From positions 1 through 7,784 of the forward strand of contig JAOACM010000196.1 in the NCBI GenBank assembly GCA_026417845.1: DNA of 7,784 bases, written 5' to 3'. Positions 1 to 6,329 of this stretch are shown piece after piece. Source of the stretch: Planctomycetota bacterium. GTDB lineage: Bacteria; Planctomycetota; SZUA-567; H5-PLA8; CALKMO01. The translations under genes were made by a program, and so were the position numbers. The notes under the pieces are model-generated. The model worked only from the letters and a program-made list of their open reading frames with translations. It was not told the DNA's origin and searched no databases. Position 1 is the stretch's first letter. Each line of letters begins with the position of its first letter.

Positions 1-683
1 GGGGCGACCGGATTGCCGGAGCGGCGGCCGCCGGGGAAGGGAATGTTGGAGGAAGAAACCTCGGAGCGGGCGGGGATGGCCCAGGGCTCGCGGACGAAAA
101 ATGCGCCGCAGGAAGGAACGCCGCGGGTAAGAGCCTGTCCAAAGACTCCTGCGACGGTCAGGATTTCCGCAGCGAGCCGCCGGATCCGGCCGGAGGTTTC
201 TGGAGAGACTCTAAGGGAACAGGCGGCTGGCCGCCTCCACCGGCGGAAAGGGCAGCGGAATCGAACGCCGGGCCGATTCTGGTCCCCGTCCGGGATGCCA
301 AGCGCGACGATGTGTACGCGGCGGCGTTCCGTGGGTGGGCGTATCCACCCGGGCGCATATGGGACGATGCCGTAATGGATATCCGTACGCTGGCGGAACG
401 TCTGTCTCCGGGAACCGTATTGTTCGGAGACGCACCGGTGGTCAGGCGGAAATTCGCAGCTGCCGGCCTGTCCGACGCAGGCGCCGTGTGGCTGGATTGG
501 CCGTCCGAGGCTTCGCCGCGGCGGACGGCGCTGCTCGGATACCGCGCCCTTGCCGCTGGAGAGGCCGTCTCGACCGCAGAGAAGATACACGCCTTCGCCC
601 CGCGGTACTTGAAACTGAGCCATCCCGAAATAAAACTCCGCGCGCAAGTCCGCGGCGAAGAAAATCCCGCGGCGCCGGGATAG
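1..683 (+). CDS. tsaB: TsaB, tRNA N6-threonylcarbamoyladenosine biosynthesis protein (partial, C-terminal part)
   Basis: TsaB is the non-catalytic partner of TsaD; with TsaE they transfer threonylcarbamoyl to A37 of ANN-decoding tRNAs in the cytoplasm. The frame is open from base 3 to a TAG at 681-683, giving 226 visible residues; the start lies left of the window. Seen: the family hallmark VRDAKRDDVYAAAF at visible residues 96-109, then LFGDAP, and a C-terminal block HAFAPRYLKLSHPEIKLRA typical of the end of TsaB. The first residues (DRIAGAAAAG) look like the helix that follows the STLEALA segment of the family. Between that helix and DAKR, where the family normally has under about 20 residues, lie roughly 78 low-complexity residues rich in Gly, Ala, Ser and Pro (about residues 12-89). 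No other frame continues the family pattern there, so a single frameshift does not explain it. The flippase gene follows after 61 bases, probably in the same operon. Identity is confident; the insertion is odd. Confidence 0.82.
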   Translation, partial: GDRIAGAAAAGEGNVGGRNLGAGGDGPGLADEKCAAGRNAAGKSLSKDSCDGQDFRSEPPDPAGGFWRDSKGTGGWPPPPAERAAESNAGPILVPVRDAKRDDVYAAAFRGWAYPPGRIWDDAVMDIRTLAERLSPGTVLFGDAPVVRRKFAAAGLSDAGAVWLDWPSEASPRRTALLGYRALAAGEAVSTAEKIHAFAPRYLKLSHPEIKLRAQVRGEENPAAPG

Positions 684-744
684 CACGGAGCCGAAGAAAG
701 CCGCGCCGGCCGGTGCCGCTGCGGTTCCGACAACGGGGACTGAC

Positions 745-2535
745 ATGAATATCGAAGCGAACAGACGGGGCGGACCGGCTGGAGGCCGCGGTGGACCCGG
801 CGGGGGCCATGGCGGGCCGGCCGGGGGCGACGGCGGGGGACCGGTCGCAGCCGAAGCGGGGCCGGCCGGGGGCGGCGACGCGGAGGCGCCAGGCGGAAAG
901 ATTCTGAAGGCTGGCGCGGCGGTGCTGACGGCGCACGTTCTCTTCAAACTGCTCTCGCTGATACTCAACAGGGTGATAGCCCAGACTTACGGCGCAGGGG
1001 ATGTGTCCGATGCGTACGCGGTAGCGTTCACAGGCGTTTTCATCCTGTTCTTTCTGATAGGCGAGGAGGCGATAGGCCCGGCCTTCCTGCCGCTCTTCAT
1101 TGAGAGGGAAACCGCCGGCGACGAGAAGGGTGCCTGGCGGTTCGCCTCCATAGTAGCCAACTGGCAGATACTGATACTGCTGGCCGTCACGGTCGCGATG
1201 GCGGCGGTCCCGGACCTGATCCTCAGGGTAATGACCGAGCTGGAAAAATCCAAGCCCGGCGCGTTCCGTACGGCATCCGGCTTCCTTCGCGTTATGGCGC
1301 CCGGTCTGATCGCCTTCAGTCTGGCCACGCTCACATATATGCTGCTGAACGGCTACAAGCGGTTTTTCTGGGCGGCCTTCGGCGACGGGACGATGCGGAT
1401 CGTAACCATACTGTTCATCCTGGCCGCCGGCGGATCTGCCATGCTGGGCCCGGACGCGATATCCCTCGGCATACTGGCCGGCTGCTTCGCCAAGCTGCTC
1501 ACACACATCGTCCCCATGCGCAGGGAGATACGGAACTACCGCCTGACGCTGGATGTGCGCAACGAAACGTTCAGGAGGTTTCTCGTGCTGGTCGCGCCCC
1601 TTCTGGGCGGGATACTGTTCGCCAAGTTCCGGGACTTTTTCAATCAGGTCTATGTGCTCTCGCACGTGGAGGAACAGGGCGTAATTGCGCTCCACAGGTG
1701 GGGTAAAGGCATATTCGATACGATCCACTACCTGGTGCCGTACGCCATTTCGATAGCGATGTTTCCGTTTCTGTGCGAGATAACGGACCGCGACGGGAAG
1801 GAGGCGATGGCGCGTGTGCTGGGGCGGTCGTGCCGGCTGCTGCTGTGGATATTCGTGCCCGCGAGCGCATGTCTGGCGGTCGTGTCGGAACCGCTCGCGC
1901 GGGGAATATACGAAGGCGGAAGGCTCGACGCGGGAAAGGCCGCCCTGATAGGGATGGTGAACCTGTGCTACTGCATCGGGCTGCCGTTCTACGCGTTGGA
2001 GACGATGGTAATGCGCGCCTTTTTCTCCACGCGGCGGATGGTCGCGCCGGTGATCATAGGGGTCGCCACCTCGTCGCTTTCCATGGTGGCCTCGTACTGG
2101 GCGGTGGTGGTCCGGGGAGCCGACGGGGCCGATGCGCTCATGGCGATATCGCTCGCCTTCGCCCTCTCGCGCGTGCTGAAGACACTGCTTCTGGTCTTCG
2201 TGCTGCGCCTCCGCCTGCCGCTGCTGCCGGCGCGCGAGGCCGTGCCGTTCCTTGCGAAACTGGCCGTCGCGACAGCCGCCGCGCTGCTGGCGGCGCTGGC
2301 GTTCAGATCGCTGGCCGGGAGCGGAACGGTCGAGGCGCTCTTGCGGTCGCTCCCCGGCGCGCTCCGCGCGATGGCCTCCCGCCCGGAAATCCGGTACCTC
2401 GGCGAGGTCGCCGTCTGCGGGGCCGCCGGAGGCGCCGCCTTCCTGGCGGCATCGTTCCTTCTGAGAATGGAAGAACTTTCCGAGGCGGTGGCGTTTGTCC
2501 GCCGCGAGATCTCACGCCGCAGGGGCAAGCGGTGA
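745..2535 (+). CDS. murJ: MurJ/MviN-family lipid II flippase-like membrane protein
   Basis: This 596-residue inner-membrane protein belongs to the MviN/MurJ branch of the MOP exporter superfamily, which moves lipid-linked peptidoglycan precursor across the membrane. Seen: many hydrophobic segments from residue 56 to 575, enough for about 14 helices; a first-helix motif ending TYGAGDVSDAYAVAF (81-95), which matches the FGA..SDAF signature; and a central segment around 311-342 (GVIALHRWGKGIFD then AMFPF) matching the region with the functional arginine of E. coli MurJ. Residues 1-51 are an extra hydrophilic extension made of Gly-Gly-Pro-Ala type repeats; the usual start would fall near residue 52. 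ATG 745 is the only in-frame ATG before the first helix and has GGGG six bases upstream. By my alignment, E. coli Arg18, Arg24 and Arg270 correspond to Lys68, Leu74 and Lys321, so this may be a divergent paralogue rather than the essential flippase. Family is confident; exact substrate is inferred. Confidence 0.82.
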   Translation: MNIEANRRGGPAGGRGGPGGGHGGPAGGDGGGPVAAEAGPAGGGDAEAPGGKILKAGAAVLTAHVLFKLLSLILNRVIAQTYGAGDVSDAYAVAFTGVFILFFLIGEEAIGPAFLPLFIERETAGDEKGAWRFASIVANWQILILLAVTVAMAAVPDLILRVMTELEKSKPGAFRTASGFLRVMAPGLIAFSLATLTYMLLNGYKRFFWAAFGDGTMRIVTILFILAAGGSAMLGPDAISLGILAGCFAKLLTHIVPMRREIRNYRLTLDVRNETFRRFLVLVAPLLGGILFAKFRDFFNQVYVLSHVEEQGVIALHRWGKGIFDTIHYLVPYAISIAMFPFLCEITDRDGKEAMARVLGRSCRLLLWIFVPASACLAVVSEPLARGIYEGGRLDAGKAALIGMVNLCYCIGLPFYALETMVMRAFFSTRRMVAPVIIGVATSSLSMVASYWAVVVRGADGADALMAISLAFALSRVLKTLLLVFVLRLRLPLLPAREAVPFLAKLAVATAAALLAALAFRSLAGSGTVEALLRSLPGALRAMASRPEIRYLGEVAVCGAAGGAAFLAASFLLRMEELSEAVAFVRREISRRRGKR

Positions 2536-2741
2536 TGTCTCGCGCCGGCATCGGGGAGATTCTGCCGCCTGCCGGCCGATACGCCCCGGCCGGCTCGCGT
2601 CTACTGGACGCCGGGGAATCCGGATGTTGCGGGCGTCCAGGCCGCCCACGATTGTCGGAAACGATCTGCCCTCTCTGCGCGGAACGATGGTCAGGGAGAA
2701 TAAACGGATGGAGTCAGGGACAACAGATGCGGATCTGCTGA
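2535..2741 (+). CDS. possible 68-aa small protein overlapping the flippase stop codon
   Basis: An ATG at 2535 shares its A with the TGA stop of the flippase gene (TGATG arrangement), a layout typical of translational coupling. The frame runs 68 codons to a TGA at 2739-2741, overlapping the first 34 bases of the kinase gene. The product would contain a CPLC motif (ICPLCAERW) and an adjacent Cys pair (GCCG), but I recognise no family. There is no clear membrane segment or signal peptide. Against it: the frame lies over two perfect stem-loops, its composition is Gly/Pro/Arg-rich like random translation of GC-rich DNA, and the same frame is open far back into the flippase gene as a shadow frame. 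It is listed because the coupling layout is exact, but it is more likely not a gene. Confidence 0.15.
   Translation: MSRAGIGEILPPAGRYAPAGSRLLDAGESGCCGRPGRPRLSETICPLCAERWSGRINGWSQGQQMRIC
2571..2594 (+). other. GC-rich stem-loop downstream of the flippase gene
   Basis: Bases 2571-2578 (GCCGGCCG) pair perfectly with 2587-2594 (CGGCCGGC), leaving an 8-base loop. It begins 36 bases after the flippase stop codon. There is no T-run after it, so it is not a classical intrinsic terminator; it could shield the 3' end of the message or form part of an RNA leader ahead of the kinase gene. Confidence 0.4.
2604..2640 (+). other. second stem-loop in the flippase-kinase gap
   Basis: Bases 2604-2612 (CTGGACGCC) pair perfectly with 2632-2640 (GGCGTCCAG): a 9-bp stem with a 19-base loop that contains the palindrome ATCCGGAT (2618-2625). 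It lies ten bases after the first stem-loop and 67 bases before the kinase start. No T-run follows. Two perfect stems in tandem inside a 172-base gap suggest a structured RNA or transcript-end element, though short GC-rich stems also arise by chance in such DNA. Confidence 0.4.
2693..2698 (+). promoter_or_regulatory. ribosome binding site deciding the kinase start
   Basis: AGGGAG lies nine bases before ATG 2708. The in-frame alternatives at 2687, 2624 and 2495 have no comparable site, and the residues they would add are not protein-like. This favours 2708. Confidence 0.6.
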
Positions 2742-4159
2742 GGTCTATTGAAGCGGCCGAGCGGATGGCGCGGGGCGACTTTCCGGCATGGACGCCGGAA
2801 TCTCTCCGGCCGGCACCGGATTGCGGCGCCGGCGGCGACGCGGCCGCGAGGCTGGCCGCTGCCCTGGCGGCGATAGGCAGGACCGTTCGGGAAAAGATAT
2901 CACTGCTGGAGGACCTGTCGAAACTCACGGCCCATATAAACGAAGGACGCACGCTCGACGAGGTGCTGGAAAACGTATATGCCGGATTCCGCCGGCACAT
3001 ACCATACGACCGGATAGGCGTGGCGCTGCTGGAAGACGGCGGCGAGCGCCTTCGCTCGCGGTGGGTCAGGAGCGAAGCCGCGAACATACTGCTGGGAGTC
3101 GGCTACGCGGGGCGGATGCGCGGCAGCAGCCTCCGGGACATAATCGAGACCGGCAGGCCGCGCGTCATCAACGACTTGGAGGCCTATCTGCGCGAACGTC
3201 CTGATTCTCACGCCACGAGTCTGATCGTAAAGGAAGGGATGCGTTCGAGCCTGACATGTCCGCTTATTGCCTCGGGCAAACCGGTAGGCTTCGTATTCTT
3301 TACCAGCATGAAGACCGGGACATACCGTGATGCACACGTCGAGGTGTTCCTGCAGATAGCCGGCAGCTTGGCGACGATAGTGGAGAAGGCGGATGCCTAT
3401 CAGCGGCTGGCGGAACTCAACGAGCTTAAGACGAGGTTCCTGGGTATCGCCGCCCACGACCTGCGCAGTCCGCTGGCCGTGGTCAAAAGCTTCCTGTCCA
3501 TCCTGGAGGCCGGGACAGTCGAGGGCGATCCGGCCAGACGGAAGGACCTGTATGGCCGCATGGCGCGCGCCTGCGACAGGATGCTGGGGCTGATCAATGA
3601 CCTGCTCGATGTGAGCGCCATAGAGAGCGGATCGCTGAAGCTGGAGCGGAAGCCGGCGGACCTTCGGGGCGTTCTGGTCGAGTCGGCCGAAATGAGCCGC
3701 CTCGTGGCCGATGCCAAGAAAATCCGCCTCTCCGTGGAAATCCCGCCGGCCCTGCCTCCGGTCGAAATAGATGCGGGGCGTATATCCCAGGTCCTCGATA
3801 ATCTCCTCGGCAATGCGATCAAATTCTCCCTGCCGGGGACGACGGTGACGCTGAGGGCCGAGGTGCGGGACGGTTCGGTCCGCGTGTCGGTTACGGATCA
3901 GGGACCCGGCATCCCGCCGGAAGATCTGCCGAAACTCTTCCGCCCCTTCGGCAGGGCCGGGACCAGACCTACCGGCGGCGAGAAAAGCACCGGGCTCGGA
4001 CTGGCGATAGTCAAGAAAATAATAGAACTCCACGGCGGGCAGGTGGGCGTGGAAAGCGAGGTCGGAAGGGGATCATCGTTCTTTTTCTCGCTCCCGATTT
4101 CCGGGAGCGGTGGTACGTTCCCCACGGACGGCCCGGATCCTTCCGGCCCGGCCGCATGA
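2708..4159 (+). CDS. soluble GAF-domain sensor histidine kinase
   Basis: A 483-residue cytoplasmic two-component kinase. Order seen: a short helical N-terminal region (1-70); a GAF domain (about 75-228) that would bind a small ligand or sense redox or light state; a HisKA dimerisation helix pair (about 238-306) with the phospho-accepting His250 in the H-box IAAHDLRSPLAVVK; and a HATPase_c domain (about 355-463) with N-box QVLDNLLGNAIKFS (Asn369), G1 box TDQGPGIP (Asp397), F-box LFRPFGRA and G2 box STGLGLAIVKKI. All catalytic boxes are intact. There is no transmembrane segment, signal peptide or receiver domain, and the last 20 residues are a Gly/Pro-rich tail. No response regulator gene lies in the window, so it is an orphan here. 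The start at 2708 is chosen for its ribosome binding site. A 172-base structured gap separates it from the flippase gene, so co-transcription is uncertain. The signal sensed cannot be read from the sequence. Confidence 0.9.
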   Translation: MESGTTDADLLRSIEAAERMARGDFPAWTPESLRPAPDCGAGGDAAARLAAALAAIGRTVREKISLLEDLSKLTAHINEGRTLDEVLENVYAGFRRHIPYDRIGVALLEDGGERLRSRWVRSEAANILLGVGYAGRMRGSSLRDIIETGRPRVINDLEAYLRERPDSHATSLIVKEGMRSSLTCPLIASGKPVGFVFFTSMKTGTYRDAHVEVFLQIAGSLATIVEKADAYQRLAELNELKTRFLGIAAHDLRSPLAVVKSFLSILEAGTVEGDPARRKDLYGRMARACDRMLGLINDLLDVSAIESGSLKLERKPADLRGVLVESAEMSRLVADAKKIRLSVEIPPALPPVEIDAGRISQVLDNLLGNAIKFSLPGTTVTLRAEVRDGSVRVSVTDQGPGIPPEDLPKLFRPFGRAGTRPTGGEKSTGLGLAIVKKIIELHGGQVGVESEVGRGSSFFFSLPISGSGGTFPTDGPDPSGPAA

Positions 4160-4255
4160 GGCGGAGAGGACCGGCAGGTCGCAACCGTACCGGCGCGATC
4201 GTTTGCGCGCGATTCGCGGACCGGCCGGACGGGGCCGCGCGTAGAGTGGAAAAGC

Positions 4256-4260
4256 GGAGG
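4256..4260 (+). promoter_or_regulatory. ribosome binding site of the esterase gene
   Basis: GGAGG, eight bases before ATG 4269, is the best Shine-Dalgarno match in the window and fixes this start. The 109-base gap after the kinase stop (4160-4268) shows no convincing promoter or terminator to me. Confidence 0.65.
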
Positions 4261-4268
4261 AAAGCATC

Positions 4269-6155
4269 ATGGAGATCACCGAAGGACTGTTCGACAATAT
4301 GGTCCTGCAGCGGAACGGCGCGTCGGTAAGCGAGGCCGCGATCCACGGAACCTGCACATCCGAAGGCGAGGTGATGGCGCGGGTCTGGAGACGCGGCAGG
4401 ATCCTGCGCGGTTTCGACTCGCGCAAAGTCGGCCGCGCCAGGCACGGCAGGTTCGAGGGGCTTCTGAAGGGGCTGCCCGCCGGAGGGCCGTACGATATAG
4501 AGCTGCGGATACCGGGAAGGAACGACGGGAGAGGTGGGGAACCGGTGGAATCCGTGACCGTCCGAAACGTGCTGGTGGGCGACGTCTGGGTGCTGGGCGG
4601 CCAGTCCAACATGCAGGGTGTGGGGCTTCTGTCAAAGCGGCTGAAGCCCGTCCCGCAGGTGCGCGCGTTCTACATGACCGACGAATGGGATGTAGCGGAA
4701 GATCCGCTGCATACTCTATGGTGCGCGAAGGATCCGGTCCACGGCGGAGATACGAAGGTACCGAGAAAGCCGCCGCCGGTACCGACAGGGGTCGGTCCCG
4801 GCGTGTCCTTCGGGCAGGAGATGTTCCGGCTGACCGGCATCCCACAGGGGCTTATCGCGTGCGCGCACGGCGGCACCAGCATGTCTCAGTGGGACCCGGC
4901 GCTCAAGGACCGCGACGGCCACAGCCTCTATGGGGCGATGCTGCGAAGGGTGCGCAGAAACGGCGGCCGGGTCGCCGGGGTGGTCTGGTACCAGGGATGC
5001 TCGGACGCTACGCCAGAGGCCGCCCCTTATTACACGGACCGGATGGTGAATCTGATCCGCTCCATGCGCAGGGATCTTGGAGACCGCGAGCTGCCGGTCG
5101 CAGCGGTTCAGATCGGCCGGGTCGTATGGCGCGCCGCCTCTCAGGAAGTCTGGTGGAATTCCATACAGGACCAGCAGCGCCGCCTTGCCGGGCGGATACG
5201 GAGGTTCGCCCTGGTCCCGGCTGTGGATCTCCCGCTCGAAGACACCATCCATATAAGCGCCGAAGGCCAGCACGTGTTGGGCAAAAGGCTCGCCCGCGCC
5301 ATGCTCGCGCTCCTGGAAGGCAGGGAGAAGGACGCGCGTCCGATAGGCGTCCGGCGCGCCTCCGTGGAGAGGGATCCGGTTTCGGGGAAGGCGAACGTGG
5401 TCGTGGAATTCGACAACGTCTCCGGGCGCCTGCGATGCGGGGGCCGGCCGGGCGGGTTCTCGCTCTCCAAGGGAAACAAGCCGGCCTCTATCGTATACAG
5501 GACCGACCTGGAAGGCAGGAAGGCAATCCTGCGCACCGTGCTGCCGCCCCACGAGATTTCCTCATACAGGGTGTACTATGGCCAGGGGCACGATCCATAC
5601 TGCAACGTTACGGACGATGCAGGCCGTCCCGTACCGGTCTTCGGGCCGCTGTTTTTCGGGAGGCCGCGAGCGTTAAGCGACTATGTCAGAAAGCTCCGTA
5701 CAAGCCCGATACTTCCCCCGGAGAACATGGAAACGCTGCGGTATCCCGCGGACATGGGCGCTCTGAGACTTGAGACCCGCGAGTTCGCCGGCGACTTTTG
5801 CGACCGCCACCTTGAAATCGGTCCGGCCGGCGCGTGCCTGGTATACTTCGCGTGCCGGTTCAAATGCGCCGAGGCAATGAGGCTGCGGATACATCTCGGC
5901 TACGACGGACCCGTAAAGATGTGGGTTGACGGGAAGGAAGTACTGTATGATCCGGCCGGCACCAATCCGGCGCGACCCGACGATGCCCTGATCCCTGTGG
6001 ACGCCCAGGCCGGGGAGCACGAGGCGCTTGTCGCGCTGGACTCCAACGGCGGACGCGCCTGGGGAATATATCTGCGCTTCGAACGGCTGGATGTGCCGCG
6101 CAGGCTGCTGGAACGATGGCCGCCGACATACGCGATGCCGGAAATCCTCAGCTGA
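4269..6155 (+). CDS. sialate O-acetylesterase-family SGNH hydrolase (SASA domain) with C-terminal beta-sandwich
   Basis: A 628-residue carbohydrate esterase of the sialate O-acetylesterase (SASA) family, whose members remove O-acetyl groups from sialic acids or from plant polysaccharides. Order seen: an N-terminal beta domain opening with LFDNMVLQR (7-15), a family signature; the SGNH nucleophile block VLGGQSNMQG with Ser113; AHGGTSMSQWDP (199-210) and VVWYQGCSDA (238-247), the oxyanion-side blocks; and the acid-base pair Asp325/His328 in DTIHISAEGQ. A family-typical beta region follows (about 355-465, with GGFSLSKG and YYGQGHDPYCNV). Residues about 500-610 form a further beta-rich domain (DGPVKMWVDGKEVLYD, then AGEHEALVALD) resembling carbohydrate-binding jelly-roll modules. 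The catalytic set is complete. There is no signal peptide, although many relatives are secreted, so it would act in the cytoplasm or be exported by another route. No sialic acid or xylan genes are nearby, so the substrate is unknown. Confidence 0.87.
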   Translation: MEITEGLFDNMVLQRNGASVSEAAIHGTCTSEGEVMARVWRRGRILRGFDSRKVGRARHGRFEGLLKGLPAGGPYDIELRIPGRNDGRGGEPVESVTVRNVLVGDVWVLGGQSNMQGVGLLSKRLKPVPQVRAFYMTDEWDVAEDPLHTLWCAKDPVHGGDTKVPRKPPPVPTGVGPGVSFGQEMFRLTGIPQGLIACAHGGTSMSQWDPALKDRDGHSLYGAMLRRVRRNGGRVAGVVWYQGCSDATPEAAPYYTDRMVNLIRSMRRDLGDRELPVAAVQIGRVVWRAASQEVWWNSIQDQQRRLAGRIRRFALVPAVDLPLEDTIHISAEGQHVLGKRLARAMLALLEGREKDARPIGVRRASVERDPVSGKANVVVEFDNVSGRLRCGGRPGGFSLSKGNKPASIVYRTDLEGRKAILRTVLPPHEISSYRVYYGQGHDPYCNVTDDAGRPVPVFGPLFFGRPRALSDYVRKLRTSPILPPENMETLRYPADMGALRLETREFAGDFCDRHLEIGPAGACLVYFACRFKCAEAMRLRIHLGYDGPVKMWVDGKEVLYDPAGTNPARPDDALIPVDAQAGEHEALVALDSNGGRAWGIYLRFERLDVPRRLLERWPPTYAMPEILS

Positions 6156-6204
6156 GTCGGCCGCCCCGCCTCCGTCGCGGACTTCCGCCGCCCCCGGCCG
6201 ACTC
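6154..6204. terminator. stem-loop between converging genes, possible bidirectional terminator
   Basis: GAGTCGGCCG (6154-6163), starting inside the esterase stop codon, pairs perfectly with CGGCCGACTC (6195-6204): a 10-bp stem. The 31-base loop can itself fold by GCGG (6177-6180) pairing with CCGC (6185-6188). Its position between convergent genes suits a two-way transcript end, but there is no T-run on either side. Confidence 0.35.
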
Positions 6205-6215
6205 GCCGTGCCGCC

Positions 6216-6231
6216 CCGGAGCCCGCTCCGG
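6216..6231. other. short perfect stem-loop in the convergent gap
   Basis: CCGGAG (6216-6221) pairs with CTCCGG (6226-6231) around a CCCG loop. It directly follows the first stem-loop of the 6156-6329 gap. Function is inferred from position only; a role in the 3' end of either message is possible. Confidence 0.3.
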
Positions 6232-6250
6232 AACGGCCGCTACCGGAGAC

Positions 6251-6269
6251 CAGCCGCCCGCGGGCGCTG
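6251..6269. other. third stem-loop or palindrome in the convergent gap
   Basis: CGCCCGCGGGCG (6255-6266) is a perfect 12-base palindrome, and outside one bulged C (6254) the flanking CAG (6251-6253) and CTG (6267-6269) also pair. It lies 61 bases beyond the methyltransferase stop on that gene's transcript. No T-run follows on either strand. Confidence 0.3.
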
Positions 6270-6329
6270 CGGACTTGGGCTGTCCGTGGATTGTCCGCGG
6301 GACCTGACGCGGAGATATGCTCCGCCGGT

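Noticed and set aside
13..375. 120-codon + strand frame at the left edge, in another register from tsaB
   Set aside because: It overlaps the in-frame tsaB region, starts with TTG and has no protein-like features. I also tested it as a frameshifted piece of TsaB and found no TsaB motif in it.
442..1728. Long minus-strand frame opposite tsaB and the flippase gene
   Set aside because: Its translation is compositionally biased with no recognisable motif, and it mirrors the codons of two well-supported + strand genes; long antisense frames are expected at this GC content.
2495..2707. Longer N-terminus for the kinase starting inside the flippase gene
   Set aside because: The added 71 residues are low in structure, overlap the flippase end and span two stem-loops; ATG 2708 has the clear ribosome binding site.
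1773..2741. 322-codon + strand frame across the end of the flippase gene
   Set aside because: Arg/Gly-rich translation in the +2 register of a membrane protein gene. Only its last 68 codons, starting at 2535, were considered separately.
2900..4033. 377-codon minus-strand frame inside the kinase gene
   Set aside because: It is opposite a kinase with all catalytic boxes intact and has no family features of its own.
4203..4247. Possible promoter before the esterase (TTGCGC and TAGAGT)
   Set aside because: The spacing between the two boxes is about 33 bases, far from the usual 16-18, and both boxes are weak.
4685..5773. 362-codon + strand frame inside the esterase gene
   Set aside because: Arg/Gly/Pro-rich shadow of the esterase reading frame, with no plausible domain.
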